Part shown: positions 15,244-24,600 of the stretch, piece after piece
Layout: every line of letters starts with the position of its first letter
Numbering within the stretch: position 1 is the first letter of the stretch
NCBI GenBank assembly: GCA_964642165.1
Contig: CAZXOC010000010.1
Coordinates: forward strand, 1-54,544
Length of the DNA stretch: 54,544 bases
Direction of reading: 5' to 3'
DNA from: CAYRVX01 sp964642165
Lineage (GTDB): Bacteria; Planctomycetota; Phycisphaerae; SM23-33
Made by a program: the position numbers and the translations under genes
Notes under the pieces: generated by a model
What the model was told of the DNA's origin: nothing
Databases searched by the model: none
What the model saw: the letters and a program-made list of their open reading frames with translations, nothing else

Positions 15244-16941
15244 TTACCGGATTAAGTTGGTCAGCTCCCGCAGCATCTCGTTGCTCACGCGAATGGTTCG
15301 GGCGTTGGCCTGGAATCCGTTCTGGGCCTGAATCAGGTTGACGAACTCGTTGGCCACGTCCACGTTGGACTTCTCGAGCGACCCGCCGTGGACGGCCCCC
15401 GCCCCGGCGGACAGGGCCCGCGTCGGGATCGCCTCGCCGGAGTTGGACGACGCGGAGAAGTAGTTGCCGCCCAGGGCCATCAAGGCCGCGGGGTTCTGGA
15501 ACGTCGCCAGCATGAGCGAGGCGATGTCGCGCCGGGCGCCGTTGCTGAACACGCCGACCAGCACGCCGTCCCGCGACACGCTGACGCTGGAGAGCCAGCC
15601 GGAGGCATAGCCGTCCTGCTTGCTCGGGGCCGCCGTCGACGGGCCGCCCACCTGGCTGAGACCGTCCATCTCCGCCACCGTGCCGAAGTCCGCGCGGATC
15701 CTCACCTCCGTCGTCCGGTCGAAGGAGAACGACATCAGGAAGTAATCGCTCGTGGGGTCGTCCAGCGAGCCGTACGTGCCGTCGGTCAGAAAGTTGATCC
15801 CCGAGATGCGGCGCTTCGTGAGGTCCACGTCGCCCGTGATCGACGTCAGCACCAGGTCCCACTTGTTGGGCGTCGTCGTCTTCACGAACGTCGCCGACAT
15901 CGTGTGTGAGACGCCCTGCGAGTCGTAGACCTCGATGTTCGTCTTGCGGGTCAACTCCCCGCCGGCCTCCTCCAGCACGTAATGCCCCGGGAACTCCAGC
16001 GCTCCCGTCGCGTCGCTCCGCATCGAGAGGTTCAGGTCGGTCAGGCTGTAGCCGCTTGCCACGTCCGTCAGGAAGACCTCGCCGTTGGAAACCGATGCGC
16101 CGGACCAGACATCCGTGGGATCGGCCGGGTTGGCGAAAGTCGCCGTGACGAAGTCCAGGAGCTGCCCCACGGTCTTGGCCTGCCGGCCGCCCATCCCGTC
16201 GTCCTCGAAGACCTCGAACTCCACGTCCGTCATGGCCGAGCCGTCCCGTCGCGTGCCGTTGAGCAGGATCACGTCCCCGTCCACGAGCGTGTCGCCGCCT
16301 TCCGAGATCTCGCTCAGGCGGTTCTCCTGTGTGGCCCCGGCGCCCGAGGCCGTGGTGAACTGCACTTCGGACCGCAGGCTGTTCCGCGTCGGCTTGGCCT
16401 GGTCGGCGCTCAGGTTGCCGTTGTAGCTCACCACCGTCGTCGCCCGCGCGGGAAGCGCCTGGTCGTACGGCACGCGGATGTCCCCGCTGCTGGGGTCCTG
16501 GAAGCCCTCGTCGACGCCTTCCTGGCCGATCCGCTGCACGCGATAGCCCGTGCCCGGGTCCACCAGGTTGAAGTCCGCGTCGACCGCGAAGGCCCCGACG
16601 CGCGTGTACACGTCCGACTGCCCGTCGTTCAGCACGAAGTAGCCCGCGCCCTCGATGGCCATGTCCAGCGGCTGGCCCGTCGTCAACAGGCTGCCCTGCG
16701 ACATGTCCTTGTCCACGCTGGCCAGCTTCACGCCGCTGCCGACCTGCTGCGGGTTGGACCCGCCGATCGCCGCCGTCGGCTGGGATGCGTCCTTCAGGGT
16801 CTCACTCAGCAAGTCCGAGAACCGCACCCGGCTGGTCTTGAAGGCCGTCGTGTTCAGGTTCGCGAGGTTGTTGCCCGCCACGTCGATCATCTTCTGGTGT
16901 GCCTTCATGCCGGACACGCCCGCCAGTAGTGCGTCAGCCAT
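15244..16941 (-). CDS. flgE: Flagellar hook protein FlgE
   Basis: A 565-residue hook protein. The N-terminus has the rod/hook signature (GMKAHQKMIDVAGNNLANLN, then TTAFKTSRVRFSDLL), and the C-terminus the matching helix (SNVDVANEFVNLIQAQNGFQ). Family blocks such as MAIEGAGYFVLNDGQSDVYT and NTVEVYDSQG-like IEVYDSQGVSH are present. It is longer than enterobacterial FlgE (about 400 residues) owing to extra surface domains. The start is supported by GAGG eight bases upstream. FlgE polymerises on the FlgD cap into the hook. It follows flgD by 72 bases. Confidence 0.95.
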   Translation of the reverse strand: MADALLAGVSGMKAHQKMIDVAGNNLANLNTTAFKTSRVRFSDLLSETLKDASQPTAAIGGSNPQQVGSGVKLASVDKDMSQGSLLTTGQPLDMAIEGAGYFVLNDGQSDVYTRVGAFAVDADFNLVDPGTGYRVQRIGQEGVDEGFQDPSSGDIRVPYDQALPARATTVVSYNGNLSADQAKPTRNSLRSEVQFTTASGAGATQENRLSEISEGGDTLVDGDVILLNGTRRDGSAMTDVEFEVFEDDGMGGRQAKTVGQLLDFVTATFANPADPTDVWSGASVSNGEVFLTDVASGYSLTDLNLSMRSDATGALEFPGHYVLEEAGGELTRKTNIEVYDSQGVSHTMSATFVKTTTPNKWDLVLTSITGDVDLTKRRISGINFLTDGTYGSLDDPTSDYFLMSFSFDRTTEVRIRADFGTVAEMDGLSQVGGPSTAAPSKQDGYASGWLSSVSVSRDGVLVGVFSNGARRDIASLMLATFQNPAALMALGGNYFSASSNSGEAIPTRALSAGAGAVHGGSLEKSNVDVANEFVNLIQAQNGFQANARTIRVSNEMLRELTNLIR

Positions 16942-17013
16942 CGTTCATTCCTCTTCTGAACTGCCTCGTTCACCTGCGATGCCGTCTCGGTCTCGGCTCG
17001 AGCCGACGGCGGC

Positions 17014-17586
17014 TCACACCGAGCCGCTCGGCCCGCGCCAATCCAACGGAGAACCACTTCGACGGAGGTAGTCACGCAGGACGCGCGAGTCCTCCTCGTC
17101 CGAGCCCTCGGCGGCGCCGGCGGAGGTCGCCTGGGAGGCCTCCGGCGCGGGCGGAAGGTCCAGGCCCTGGGCCCCCAACGCGTCGAGCAGGCCCTGGAGC
17201 GTCGAGGCGTCCTCCGGCGCCCGGACCGCCTGGACCCGCTCCAGGGGCACCTCGTCGCTGCCGATCAGCAGCACGATGCCGTCCTCGGAGACCTGCACGC
17301 CGTCCACGCGGCCGGTCTGCACCTCCTCGCTTCCCACCGGGGCGAAATCCACTTCCTTGCCGATGAGCCCCATCGCCTGGAGGCGCTGCTGGCTGGCGAG
17401 CACCTCCTGGAACGTGGCGTTCATGTTCTCCAACTGCTCCAGGCTCGAGAGCTGGGACAGTTGGCTGGTCATCTCCGTGTTGTCCAGCGGCTCCAGCGGG
17501 TCCTGGTGCTGCAACTGCGCCACCAGGAGCTTCATGAAGTCGGTCCGGATCTGGCTGGAGCTCTGGCTTACCGTCGATATGGCCAT
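17014..17586 (-). CDS. flgD: Hook-cap protein FlgD
   Basis: A 190-residue protein with the defining FlgD N-terminus: DFMKLLVAQLQHQDPLEPLD, then NTEMTSQLSQLSSLEQLENM. The middle (GLIGKEVDFAPVGSEEVQTG) matches the start of the beta-rich FlgD domain, but the C-terminal Fn3/tudor-like portion is short and ends in an acidic tail, so the protein is a compact form. FlgD caps the growing hook and sets the assembly of FlgE. It lies ten bases after fliK and ahead of flgE, the usual order. Confidence 0.92.
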   Translation of the reverse strand: MAISTVSQSSSQIRTDFMKLLVAQLQHQDPLEPLDNTEMTSQLSQLSSLEQLENMNATFQEVLASQQRLQAMGLIGKEVDFAPVGSEEVQTGRVDGVQVSEDGIVLLIGSDEVPLERVQAVRAPEDASTLQGLLDALGAQGLDLPPAPEASQATSAGAAEGSDEEDSRVLRDYLRRSGSPLDWRGPSGSV

Positions 17587-17596
17587 GGGTGGCCTC

Positions 17597-19279
17597 CTAC
17601 ATCCACACGTTGATGGAATCGTCCCGGACCTCGCCCGGCAGGTCGCCTTCGTCGGCGTCCGTGGGGCCGAGGTCCACCGGCCCGGCGGGTTCCTTCCCGC
17701 CGGGCTCGTCACCCTGGCGCCCGTCGGCGCCCTGGCCGCCGTCGGCGCCCGGTTGCGGCATCGAGTCGGCCGAGGCGTCCCGCCCCTGGTCGCCCAACTG
17801 GACGTCCAGGCGACGCAGGTCCACGCCGCCATCGGCCAGCCGGTCGATCAGCGCCGAGGTCTCTCGCTGTAATTCCAGCAAAGTCTTGGGATTATCTACT
17901 TCCAGCACGCCGTGGAGCCCCTGGGCGTCGCTCCGCACCGTCAGGCGCACGCGCCCGAGCTGCGGAGGGTTCAGACGAACCACGATCTGCTCGCCCCCTT
18001 GCACGCCGCGGGCGCGAATCGCCTCGATGACCTGCTCCGCCGGCGGCAGCGGCGCCGGTTGCTCCGGCGGGGCCGTCTGGACCTCCGCGCCCCGCTGGAC
18101 GCCAGAGGACGGGCTGTACTCCACCTGCGCCCCTTGCGGCGCCAGGGCCGCCAGGGAATTGAGGACATGGTTGTTGCCCGGCTTGGGATCCCCAGCGGCG
18201 TTGCTCGACGCCGCGTGCCGCCCAGCCTGCGCGGCGATCGACCGGGCGACGGTGGCCGTCCGGGCGACGGGCCGGCCGTTGGTGGCCGCCTGCTCCACGG
18301 GGACTTGACGGCCGGGCAGCGGGGCCGCGGCAGCGCGCGGGGCGGCCCGCGGCGCGAGTGCAGGCTCGGGTGAGGCCGGTCCTCGGCGTGCCTGAGCGAC
18401 CGCTTCCGGGTTCGGCGGCTCCTTGACGGCCAGGCCGTCGGAGCCCGTACGCACGTTGTCCACCTTGTCGGCGAAGCTCGCCGCTGGGGCCTTGGGCGTG
18501 ACGGCCGTCGGCTTGGCAGGCCCGCCCGCCTCCGGGGCGTGTGCCTCGCTGCCGGCCGACGTGACCACCGGGGCCGCAGCGGGCTTGCTCGCGACAGCCG
18601 GTCGGTGGGCAGCCGCCTTGCCACCCGGCCCCGCCTCGGGTGCGGTCGCGCCGACGGGGGACCCCGCTGCGATCAGCGCGGCTTGGGCCTCCGCGACTGG
18701 CGCGGCTTGGGCCTCCGCGACTGATGAGGTCTGGCGCTCGGCGGGAGCTGTCGGGGCGACTTTGCCCTTGGCCCCCGCGAGCGATAGCGCCTTGGCCACG
18801 CCGGTCTCGTTCGACTCGACCTTCTCGAGGAGTTGCCGAACGATCGTCTCGAAGTCGTTCTTCTCGGCGGGACGGCTCGTCGCCCCGGCCTCAGCCAACG
18901 TCCGTGAGCGCACGACCTTCTTTCCGGTGTCGGCAGGGGCGGCTCTGGAGTTGCTGCGGCCGGATGCGGTCGGGCGCGGGCGGCCTTCGGGGTCCCTGGC
19001 CTTGCCGTCGGCGGCCTGGCGGCCTTGGGAGGCCCGCTTCTCGACGTGCGAGTCGTGGCCGTGAGCGTCATGGGGGGCCTGGGCGGCCTCCGGTGTGGCC
19101 CGGGGCTCAGGCACGTCTCGCCCGCGGCTCTCCAGGTCGCGCGCCGTCCCGCCGAGGTCAGCGGGCCGGCCGTTGCTGTCGGCCGAGGCGCTGCGATGCC
19201 GCTCGCCGTTGGCCGCCGCGGAGGCGGCGTGCCCCGGCCCGGACAGCAACTGCATCAGGTTGACTCGCATATCGACCAT
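17597..19279 (-). CDS. fliK: Hook-length control protein FliK
   Basis: A 560-residue protein. The N-terminal about 420 residues are low-complexity, rich in Ala, Pro, Arg and Gly, as expected for the ruler part of FliK. Residues about 440-520 are the conserved C-terminal domain (GEQIVVRLNPPQLGRVRLTV, then LHGVLEVDNPKTLLELQRE and a final helix with LADGGVDLRRLDVQL) that switches export specificity at FlhB. The ATG at 19279 is chosen because AGGG lies eight bases upstream and a sigma-54-type promoter ends just before it; the longer in-frame opening to 19600 would run across the promoter. First gene of the hook/rod operon. Confidence 0.9.
   Translation of the reverse strand: MVDMRVNLMQLLSGPGHAASAAANGERHRSASADSNGRPADLGGTARDLESRGRDVPEPRATPEAAQAPHDAHGHDSHVEKRASQGRQAADGKARDPEGRPRPTASGRSNSRAAPADTGKKVVRSRTLAEAGATSRPAEKNDFETIVRQLLEKVESNETGVAKALSLAGAKGKVAPTAPAERQTSSVAEAQAAPVAEAQAALIAAGSPVGATAPEAGPGGKAAAHRPAVASKPAAAPVVTSAGSEAHAPEAGGPAKPTAVTPKAPAASFADKVDNVRTGSDGLAVKEPPNPEAVAQARRGPASPEPALAPRAAPRAAAAPLPGRQVPVEQAATNGRPVARTATVARSIAAQAGRHAASSNAAGDPKPGNNHVLNSLAALAPQGAQVEYSPSSGVQRGAEVQTAPPEQPAPLPPAEQVIEAIRARGVQGGEQIVVRLNPPQLGRVRLTVRSDAQGLHGVLEVDNPKTLLELQRETSALIDRLADGGVDLRRLDVQLGDQGRDASADSMPQPGADGGQGADGRQGDEPGGKEPAGPVDLGPTDADEGDLPGEVRDDSINVWM
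18676..18723. repeat. Perfect 24-base tandem duplication inside fliK
   Basis: Two adjacent identical 24-base units (18676-18699 and 18700-18723) encode a doubled octapeptide around the motif AEAQAA in the low-complexity ruler part of FliK. In frame, so it changes protein length by eight residues per unit. Confidence 0.85.
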
Positions 19280-19761
19280 GACAGAATCCCTGCAACGTGC
19301 CAGCCAGCCCCAGCAAGCTGCATGCCAGTTTGGGCACGGGCGAGCGATTCGCACTTTAAGTGCTTTTTCTAAATGAGCTAAGAGACTGGTTTCGCCTCCG
19401 TCCGGCTTGGGGCCGGACGGGCCGATCGGCCGTGCCTGGACCGGAAGCATCTTCCGACGGGCGGAGAGAAGCTCCGGTTGAGGCCGGCAATTCTCGCAAG
19501 GCTCGCTCAGTTTATCGGACCCTCCGGGCGATCGCGTGCGGGTCCGGCGAACGGGCGGCGATAGCGGCGCCCGCCCGCCGATGGCGCTTTTCTCCCGCAA
19601 GCTGCTTCAGGAATGCCCCGTGAGAGGCCGACATTCTAGTAAGCAATCCGTCCCATTGGTCGGCTGTCCCAGGGCCTCAGCCGGCGGACCCGGTCGAAGG
19701 AGTGACGCGTCCGGGGCGGGTAGCCTTGCCCGCACGCGGCAACAGGCGGCAGCGCAGCACG
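19280..19761. other. Divergent intergenic region between fliK and the sigma-54 activator gene
   Basis: No gene seen in these 482 bases. It holds the minus-strand sigma-54-type promoter of fliK (19312-19327) and, 24 bases behind it, a short palindrome GCACTT-T-AAGTGC (19351-19363) followed by a T-rich stretch that is the most AT-rich patch locally. A weak CCGATAA-like string on the minus strand at 19510 lacks a matching -35. No convincing promoter for the rightward activator gene was found by eye. Confidence 0.6.
19312..19327 (-). promoter_or_regulatory. Sigma-54-type promoter of the fliK-flgL operon
   Basis: On the minus strand the sequence is TGGCATGCAGCTTGCT. It matches the -24/-12 consensus at every defined position except one (T for C at position 6), with GG and GC correctly spaced. 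Predicted transcription starts near 19300, about 20 bases before the fliK ATG. It places hook, rod and junction genes under the enhancer-binding proteins encoded nearby. Confidence 0.8.
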
Positions 19762-21240
19762 ATGACGGACAGCCGACAGGATAGGTTACGCACGGCGATC
19801 CTCGTGGGCGGCCGCTCGGCCCAGCAGCAGGATCTTGCCCGCGCCCTCCAGGCCCACGCCGAGGACGTGCAGGCCATCGAGACGACGGCCGCCGTCCTGG
19901 AGCGCATCGTCCCCGCAGCCCCCGAGTTGGTGGTCGTCCTGGAGGACGTGCCGACATCGGAAGCGGTGGCGTTCGTCGAGAAAGCGGCGGTCTGTCAGCC
20001 GGGCACCCACGTGGTGGTCTTGGCGCGTCGCCCGGCCGTGAGGCTGGCCGTGCAGTTCGGCAGGGCGGGGGTCGGCGACTACAGGTCCGCCCCGCTCGAC
20101 GCGGATGCCCTCGGCGAGATCGTCCAGGCCGCCCGGCAGCCGGTGCGGGGCGACGAGCGGCGCCGCTTCTTTTGCGACGCCTGCGCGCCCGGTGTGGCCA
20201 TGGCCGGACGCAGCGAGGGCATCGCCCAGGCGCTGAGCAACTTGCGCCGCGTGGCCCGAAGCCGCTGCCGCATCATCCTGATCACCGGCGAGACGGGGAC
20301 CGGCAAGGAGCTTGCCGCCCGCGCCGTCCACGCCTGGCGAGGCGGCGACGAAGCGCACTTCGTGGCCGTCAACTGTGCCGCTCTGACGGCCAACCTCCTG
20401 GAAAGCGAGCTCTTCGGGCACGTCAAGGGCGCCTTCACCAGCGCCGACCGCGACAAGGTGGGCCTGCTGGAGCTGGCCGGCTCGGGCACGGTCTTCCTCG
20501 ACGAGATCAGCGAGATGCCCCTGGATCTCCAGGCCAAGCTGCTCCGCGTCCTCCAGGAGCGGAGCTTCCGCCGCGTCGGGGGCACGCGGGCGCTGCGCTG
20601 CGAGGCCACCATCATCGCCACCAGCAACCGCGACCTGCCGGCCGAGGTGCAGGCCGGGCGGTTCCGAAACGACCTCTACTACCGCCTGGCGGTCTTCCCC
20701 GTCACGCTGCTGCCGCTGCGCAGCGCCCGGCGCCGCGAGGACGTCCCGCTGCTGGCACAGTACTTCCTTCGCAACTCCGCCGTCTGCCCCCGAAACGACG
20801 TGAAGGGCCTGACCGCCGCGGCCGAGAGAAAGCTGCTGGGGCACGACTGGCCCGGCAACGTGCGCGAGCTCCGCAACGTCATCGATCGGGCCCTGATCCT
20901 GGAAGAGACGTCATGGATCACGGTCGACAGCGTGGTCTTCGACGGTGCGGCCGAGCGGATCGAGGCGCCGGCCGCCCAGCCGGCCCCGGCGCCGCACGAC
21001 GGGAAGCCCTCGCCGGAGGACTTCTCGCTGGAGACCGCCGAGCGGCAGTTCATCCTTCGCGCGTTGCAGGAGACCGGCTGGCAGCGAACGCGGGCGGCGG
21101 CGCTGCTGGGCATCACCCGCGCGACGCTGCACGCCAAGCTGAAGCGCTACGACATCCATCCGCCCGACAAGCCCGGTCCGGGCAAGGCGTCCCCGCTGAT
21201 CGGTCGGGGGCAGGAGGAGCTGGAGGGCGCCCGCGCCTGA
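19762..21240 (+). CDS. Sigma-54-dependent transcriptional activator (FleQ/FlrA-like), GAFTSA variant
   Basis: A 492-residue enhancer-binding protein. Residues about 10-125 resemble a receiver domain without the phospho-acceptor aspartate (the strand reads ELVVVLEDV), as in FleQ-type regulators. The AAA+ domain has Walker A GETGTGKE (176-183), Walker B VFLDEI (244-249) and the WPGNVREL block. The sigma-54 contact loop is GAFTSA (223-228) instead of GAFTGA. A Fis-type helix-turn-helix lies at about 441-463 (TRAAALLGITRATLHAKLKR). The ATG 60 bases inside the longest frame is chosen; the upstream part has no homology. Divergent from the fliK operon, it is a likely upper-tier regulator of flagellar sigma-54 promoters. 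Confidence 0.85.
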   Translation: MTDSRQDRLRTAILVGGRSAQQQDLARALQAHAEDVQAIETTAAVLERIVPAAPELVVVLEDVPTSEAVAFVEKAAVCQPGTHVVVLARRPAVRLAVQFGRAGVGDYRSAPLDADALGEIVQAARQPVRGDERRRFFCDACAPGVAMAGRSEGIAQALSNLRRVARSRCRIILITGETGTGKELAARAVHAWRGGDEAHFVAVNCAALTANLLESELFGHVKGAFTSADRDKVGLLELAGSGTVFLDEISEMPLDLQAKLLRVLQERSFRRVGGTRALRCEATIIATSNRDLPAEVQAGRFRNDLYYRLAVFPVTLLPLRSARRREDVPLLAQYFLRNSAVCPRNDVKGLTAAAERKLLGHDWPGNVRELRNVIDRALILEETSWITVDSVVFDGAAERIEAPAAQPAPAPHDGKPSPEDFSLETAERQFILRALQETGWQRTRAAALLGITRATLHAKLKRYDIHPPDKPGPGKASPLIGRGQEELEGARA

Positions 21241-21400
21241 CGTCGGCCAGGCCAGCGGCAATTCCTTGACAACCCCGGGCAGAATCCGCGCGCGCCGCCG
21301 GCGGGCTGCCGGCCACGCTCGGAGCCATTTCTCGCGGCGTGCGCGGGGACGTGCCCCTGGGAGGGCGGCGCGAGCCCCGCCATCCCCACGCAGCTTATCC

Positions 21401-21417
21401 CGCTATCAGAAATAGCG
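21401..21417. promoter_or_regulatory. Inverted repeat, candidate activator-binding site
   Basis: CGCTAT-CAGAA-ATAGCG is a perfect six-base inverted repeat with a five-base centre in an otherwise very GC-rich region. It lies about 104 bases upstream of the sigma-54 promoter at 21521, where enhancer-binding proteins usually bind. It could alternatively be a weak terminator for the upstream activator gene, but it lacks a T-run. Confidence 0.4.
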
Positions 21418-21520
21418 TTACAAGTATGGGTGATCCGCGTCTGCGGCCCCGTACGCCTCGGTCGCGCGGAGGGCCGTCGCGGCCCTCCGCACAGCCCCGA
21501 GGCCGCTCGGCTGTAAGCTC

Positions 21521-21536
21521 TGGCACGTGGGTTGCA
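21521..21536 (+). promoter_or_regulatory. Consensus sigma-54 promoter of the TPR/flgB-fliN operon
   Basis: TGGCACGTGGGTTGCA matches the -24/-12 consensus TGGCAC-Pu-N4-TTGC-A/T at every defined position. Predicted transcription starts near 21548, leaving a leader of about 73 bases before the ATG at 21621. The genes that follow are closely spaced to fliN, so this promoter could serve the whole 16 kb operon. Confidence 0.92.
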
Positions 21537-21620
21537 CCCCAGGCCGGCGTGACGCATTGCGCCCGCAGTCGGCCTGTCACTCGAGGACTACGAATTCGCG
21601 GGCGCTCGGCGGCGACGCAG

Positions 21621-24600
21621 ATGGCCGAAAACGACGACGCACAACCCGACGCCGGTGGCGAGGACGCCTCGCAACAAGAGGACCGGACGCTCGACGAGCG
21701 GATCGACCGTGAGTTGGCGCGCCGCCGTGCCGAGAAGGCGCAGCCGGGCGCCGACGGGCTCGCCGACCCGGCGCTGCCGGAGGACGCGCCGCAGGTCCAG
21801 GGCGAAGCCGCCGACGAAGCGGCGCCCTCGGCCGCCGCGGACGCGCAACAACCGGCCGAGCAAGGCGCGACCCAGCCGGACGGCGAGACCGCCGGCACGG
21901 TCGACGCGTCGCTCCAGGCGCGGATCGCCGAGGCGATGGACGAGCGCCGGGCCGCCAAGGCCGACAGCGACGGGGACTCCGCGACCGGTCCACCCAGCGC
22001 GCTGGCCGAAATGATCGCCAAGCAGCGCGAGAAGCTCAAGCAGCAGGCACAGGGCGAGGCGACGCAGGAGACGCCCGAGGCAGAGGACCCGGGCGCCGAG
22101 TCGCCCTCCGGCTCGCAGAAGCTCGAGACGATGGGCGAGAAGAGCGTCTCGCTCCAGCAGGTCATCGGCCAGCAGCGCGGGAAGCTCAGGCAGAGGAAGC
22201 CGGGCGATGGCGCCGAGGGCGACGGTTCGGCCCAGGCCGGCGGCGCGGCGGGTGGCGACAAGGGCCGACAGCCCGCGGGTCCATCCGGCGCGGCGGACGG
22301 CAAGGCCGGCCGGGACGCGGCGGCGCCGCAGGCGGCCGCCGGGTCGGTCGTGCTCGCCGGACCAGGGCGGTTGTCGATGACCAACGTCATGCTGGTGGCG
22401 AACACGTTCCTGCTGGCCGTGGTGGGGGGCGTGCTGCTGTACGTGCTCTCGCACGGCGCGAGCCGCCCGCCGGCCGCCGATGCCGCCATGAAGGCCATCC
22501 GCCTCGTGGAGGAGGGCAACCAGGCCCCGAACCGGCCGCCGGAGCCGCCGCAAGGCGCTCCCGACGCGAACGAGGCGCCGCCGAGCCCGGTAGCGGCCGC
22601 CATCGAAGCGCCCACCTGGGCGGCGGCGGAGACGGCCTTCGCCAAGCGAGATTACGACACGGCGCTGGACCGCTACAGCCGTCTCCTGCTGGCCGGCAGG
22701 CGGCTGCCCTCCGAGGCGCTGGCGGCCGACTTCTACCAACTGCGGATCGCCCAGTGCATGTGGCGCCTGGGCCGGCTCAAGGAGGCCAAGCGGATCCTCG
22801 AACGGCTCCAGCACAGCGATTCGCCCGTCGTCCGGGCGGTCTGCGACGCGGGCCTGGCGCGGATGAAGGAAGCCGCGGGCCTGCACTTCTCGGCCCGCAC
22901 GCTGGCCTACCAGGCCCTCGGCGCGCTGCACGCGCTGGAGCACCGCCTGCCCCTGGAGGCCGACTGCGACTACCTCGTCGCCCGCGCGCTGAGCCGGAAG
23001 GTCAACGCCCTCCATACGACCGAGCAGGTCATCCCGTGGTCGCGGCTGACCGTGACGGAGGTCTTCTCCGGCCGGACCGAGGCCGAGATCCGCCTCCTGC
23101 TGGAGCAGGGCGCCCCCCGGCCGAACGACGCCGCCGAGCCCCCGCCCGTGCGGATCCAGAAGAACGGCAGCCTGTGGACGCTCCGCAGCTCGAAGGCCTC
23201 GCTGGAGGACCTGCTGAACCAGTTCGCCTCGAAGACGGGCAAGGACCTCGTCTGGCGCGGCGTGCCGCCGGCGGTCCGACGCCGCAGCCTGAGCTTCACG
23301 CTGCGGGGCGTCTCGCAGCAGCGGGCCTGCGAGGTGGCCTGCGGCATGGCGGGCCTGGTGGCCGGGTTCACCTGGGACCAGGTCGTCGTGCACGACCCGC
23401 AGACCGTCTCCCGCCTGTCGGACCAGAAGGAACTGCTCAGCGAGGAGGCGACCTCGACGTGGCGGCGGTTCTCCCTGCGCTATCCCGCCGACAACCGCGT
23501 GCCGGAGGGCCTGTTCGCCCTGGGCACGCTGGCGGAGTGGTCCGGCGATACGGTAGGGGCGCTGAAGCGGTACCAGACGCTCGGCCGGCAGTACCAGCGG
23601 GAACTGGTCCTGGCGCCGAGGGCGTTGATGCAGTCGGCGAGGCTGCGGATTGCTCACCTGCGCGACTACGCCGGCGCGCAGGCGGACCTGGAAGACCTGC
23701 TGGACCTCTACCCGCAGTACCCCCAGAGCGACCAGGTGTACCTCTCGCTGGGGCGGGTCCACATGCAGCGGGGCAAGCCCGAGGAGGCGATCCGGATCTT
23801 CCTGAGGGTCTACAGCCTGAACGCCTCGCCGGAGTCGCGTTGGGCGGCCTGCCTGGAGGCCGGCGCGTGCCACCGCCAGTTGGGCGAGTACGAGAAGGCC
23901 TCGCAGTGGCTGGGGCGGTGCATCACGTCGGACGAGCGGCCGGGGGGGGCGGACCTGGTGCGGGCCTACCTGCTGCTGGGGCGTTCCGAGGCCGCCCAGG
24001 GCAACCGCGCGGCGGCGGTGGCGGCCTTCCGTCAGGCCTTGGCGGCCAAGCCGCTGCGGGCTCGCCATGTCGAGGCCGTCCTGGCGCTGGCCGAGGTGCA
24101 GCGCGAGGCGGACGACTTCGTCGGGGCCATGGCGACGCTGCGGCGGATCGAGGAAGAGGACCTGACCGACGCCCAGCGCTACGCCTACCTGATGCAGCTT
24201 TCGAAGCTGCACCGGGCGATGGGGCTGCCCGACCGGGCGCGGGCGTTGCTGCGCAAGCGGGGCTCGCGGCTGTCGGACGGGCAGCTGCGCGCCCTGATCG
24301 CCGTGGAACAGGCGCGGTGCCTCCTGGAAGCCGGCGACCCGCGAGCGGCGCGGCAGGGAATCAGCGAGGCCCTGGCTCAGTTGAAGAGCGGCCCGGAGGC
24401 CTGGCGGGCCTCGCTCGACCTGGCGGAGATCTGCATGAAAATGGGCGACTTCGAGCAGGCCGTCGTCTTCGCCCTTGAAGTCCGCCGGGCCGATTGCCCC
24501 GACGACACCCGGCGCCGTGCGCTGGAGATGCTCGGGCGCTGCTACCTGCGTCAGGAGAAGTACGAGGAAGCGGCCGAGGCCCTGGCGGGCCTGAGCCGAC

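Larger units (their letters stand above)
21241..21620. other. Intergenic region upstream of the TPR/flgB operon
   Basis: No gene in these 380 bases; the open frame running in from 21339 lacks any family signal before the ATG at 21621. It holds an AT-rich inverted repeat (21401-21417) and a consensus sigma-54 promoter (21521-21536). Their spacing of about 104 bases is right for an activator site acting on that promoter. Confidence 0.65.

Noticed and set aside
19291..19302. Second GCAA...CGTGCCA string on the minus strand before fliK
   Set aside because: The two halves abut without the four-base spacer needed by sigma-54; the site at 19312-19327 has correct spacing.
19280..19600. Upstream extension of fliK to 19600
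   Set aside because: It crosses the sigma-54-type promoter, and the ATG at 19279 has a ribosome-binding site.
20754..20769. TGGCACAGTACTTCCT inside the first activator gene
   Set aside because: The invariant GC of the -12 element is missing and it lies inside coding sequence.
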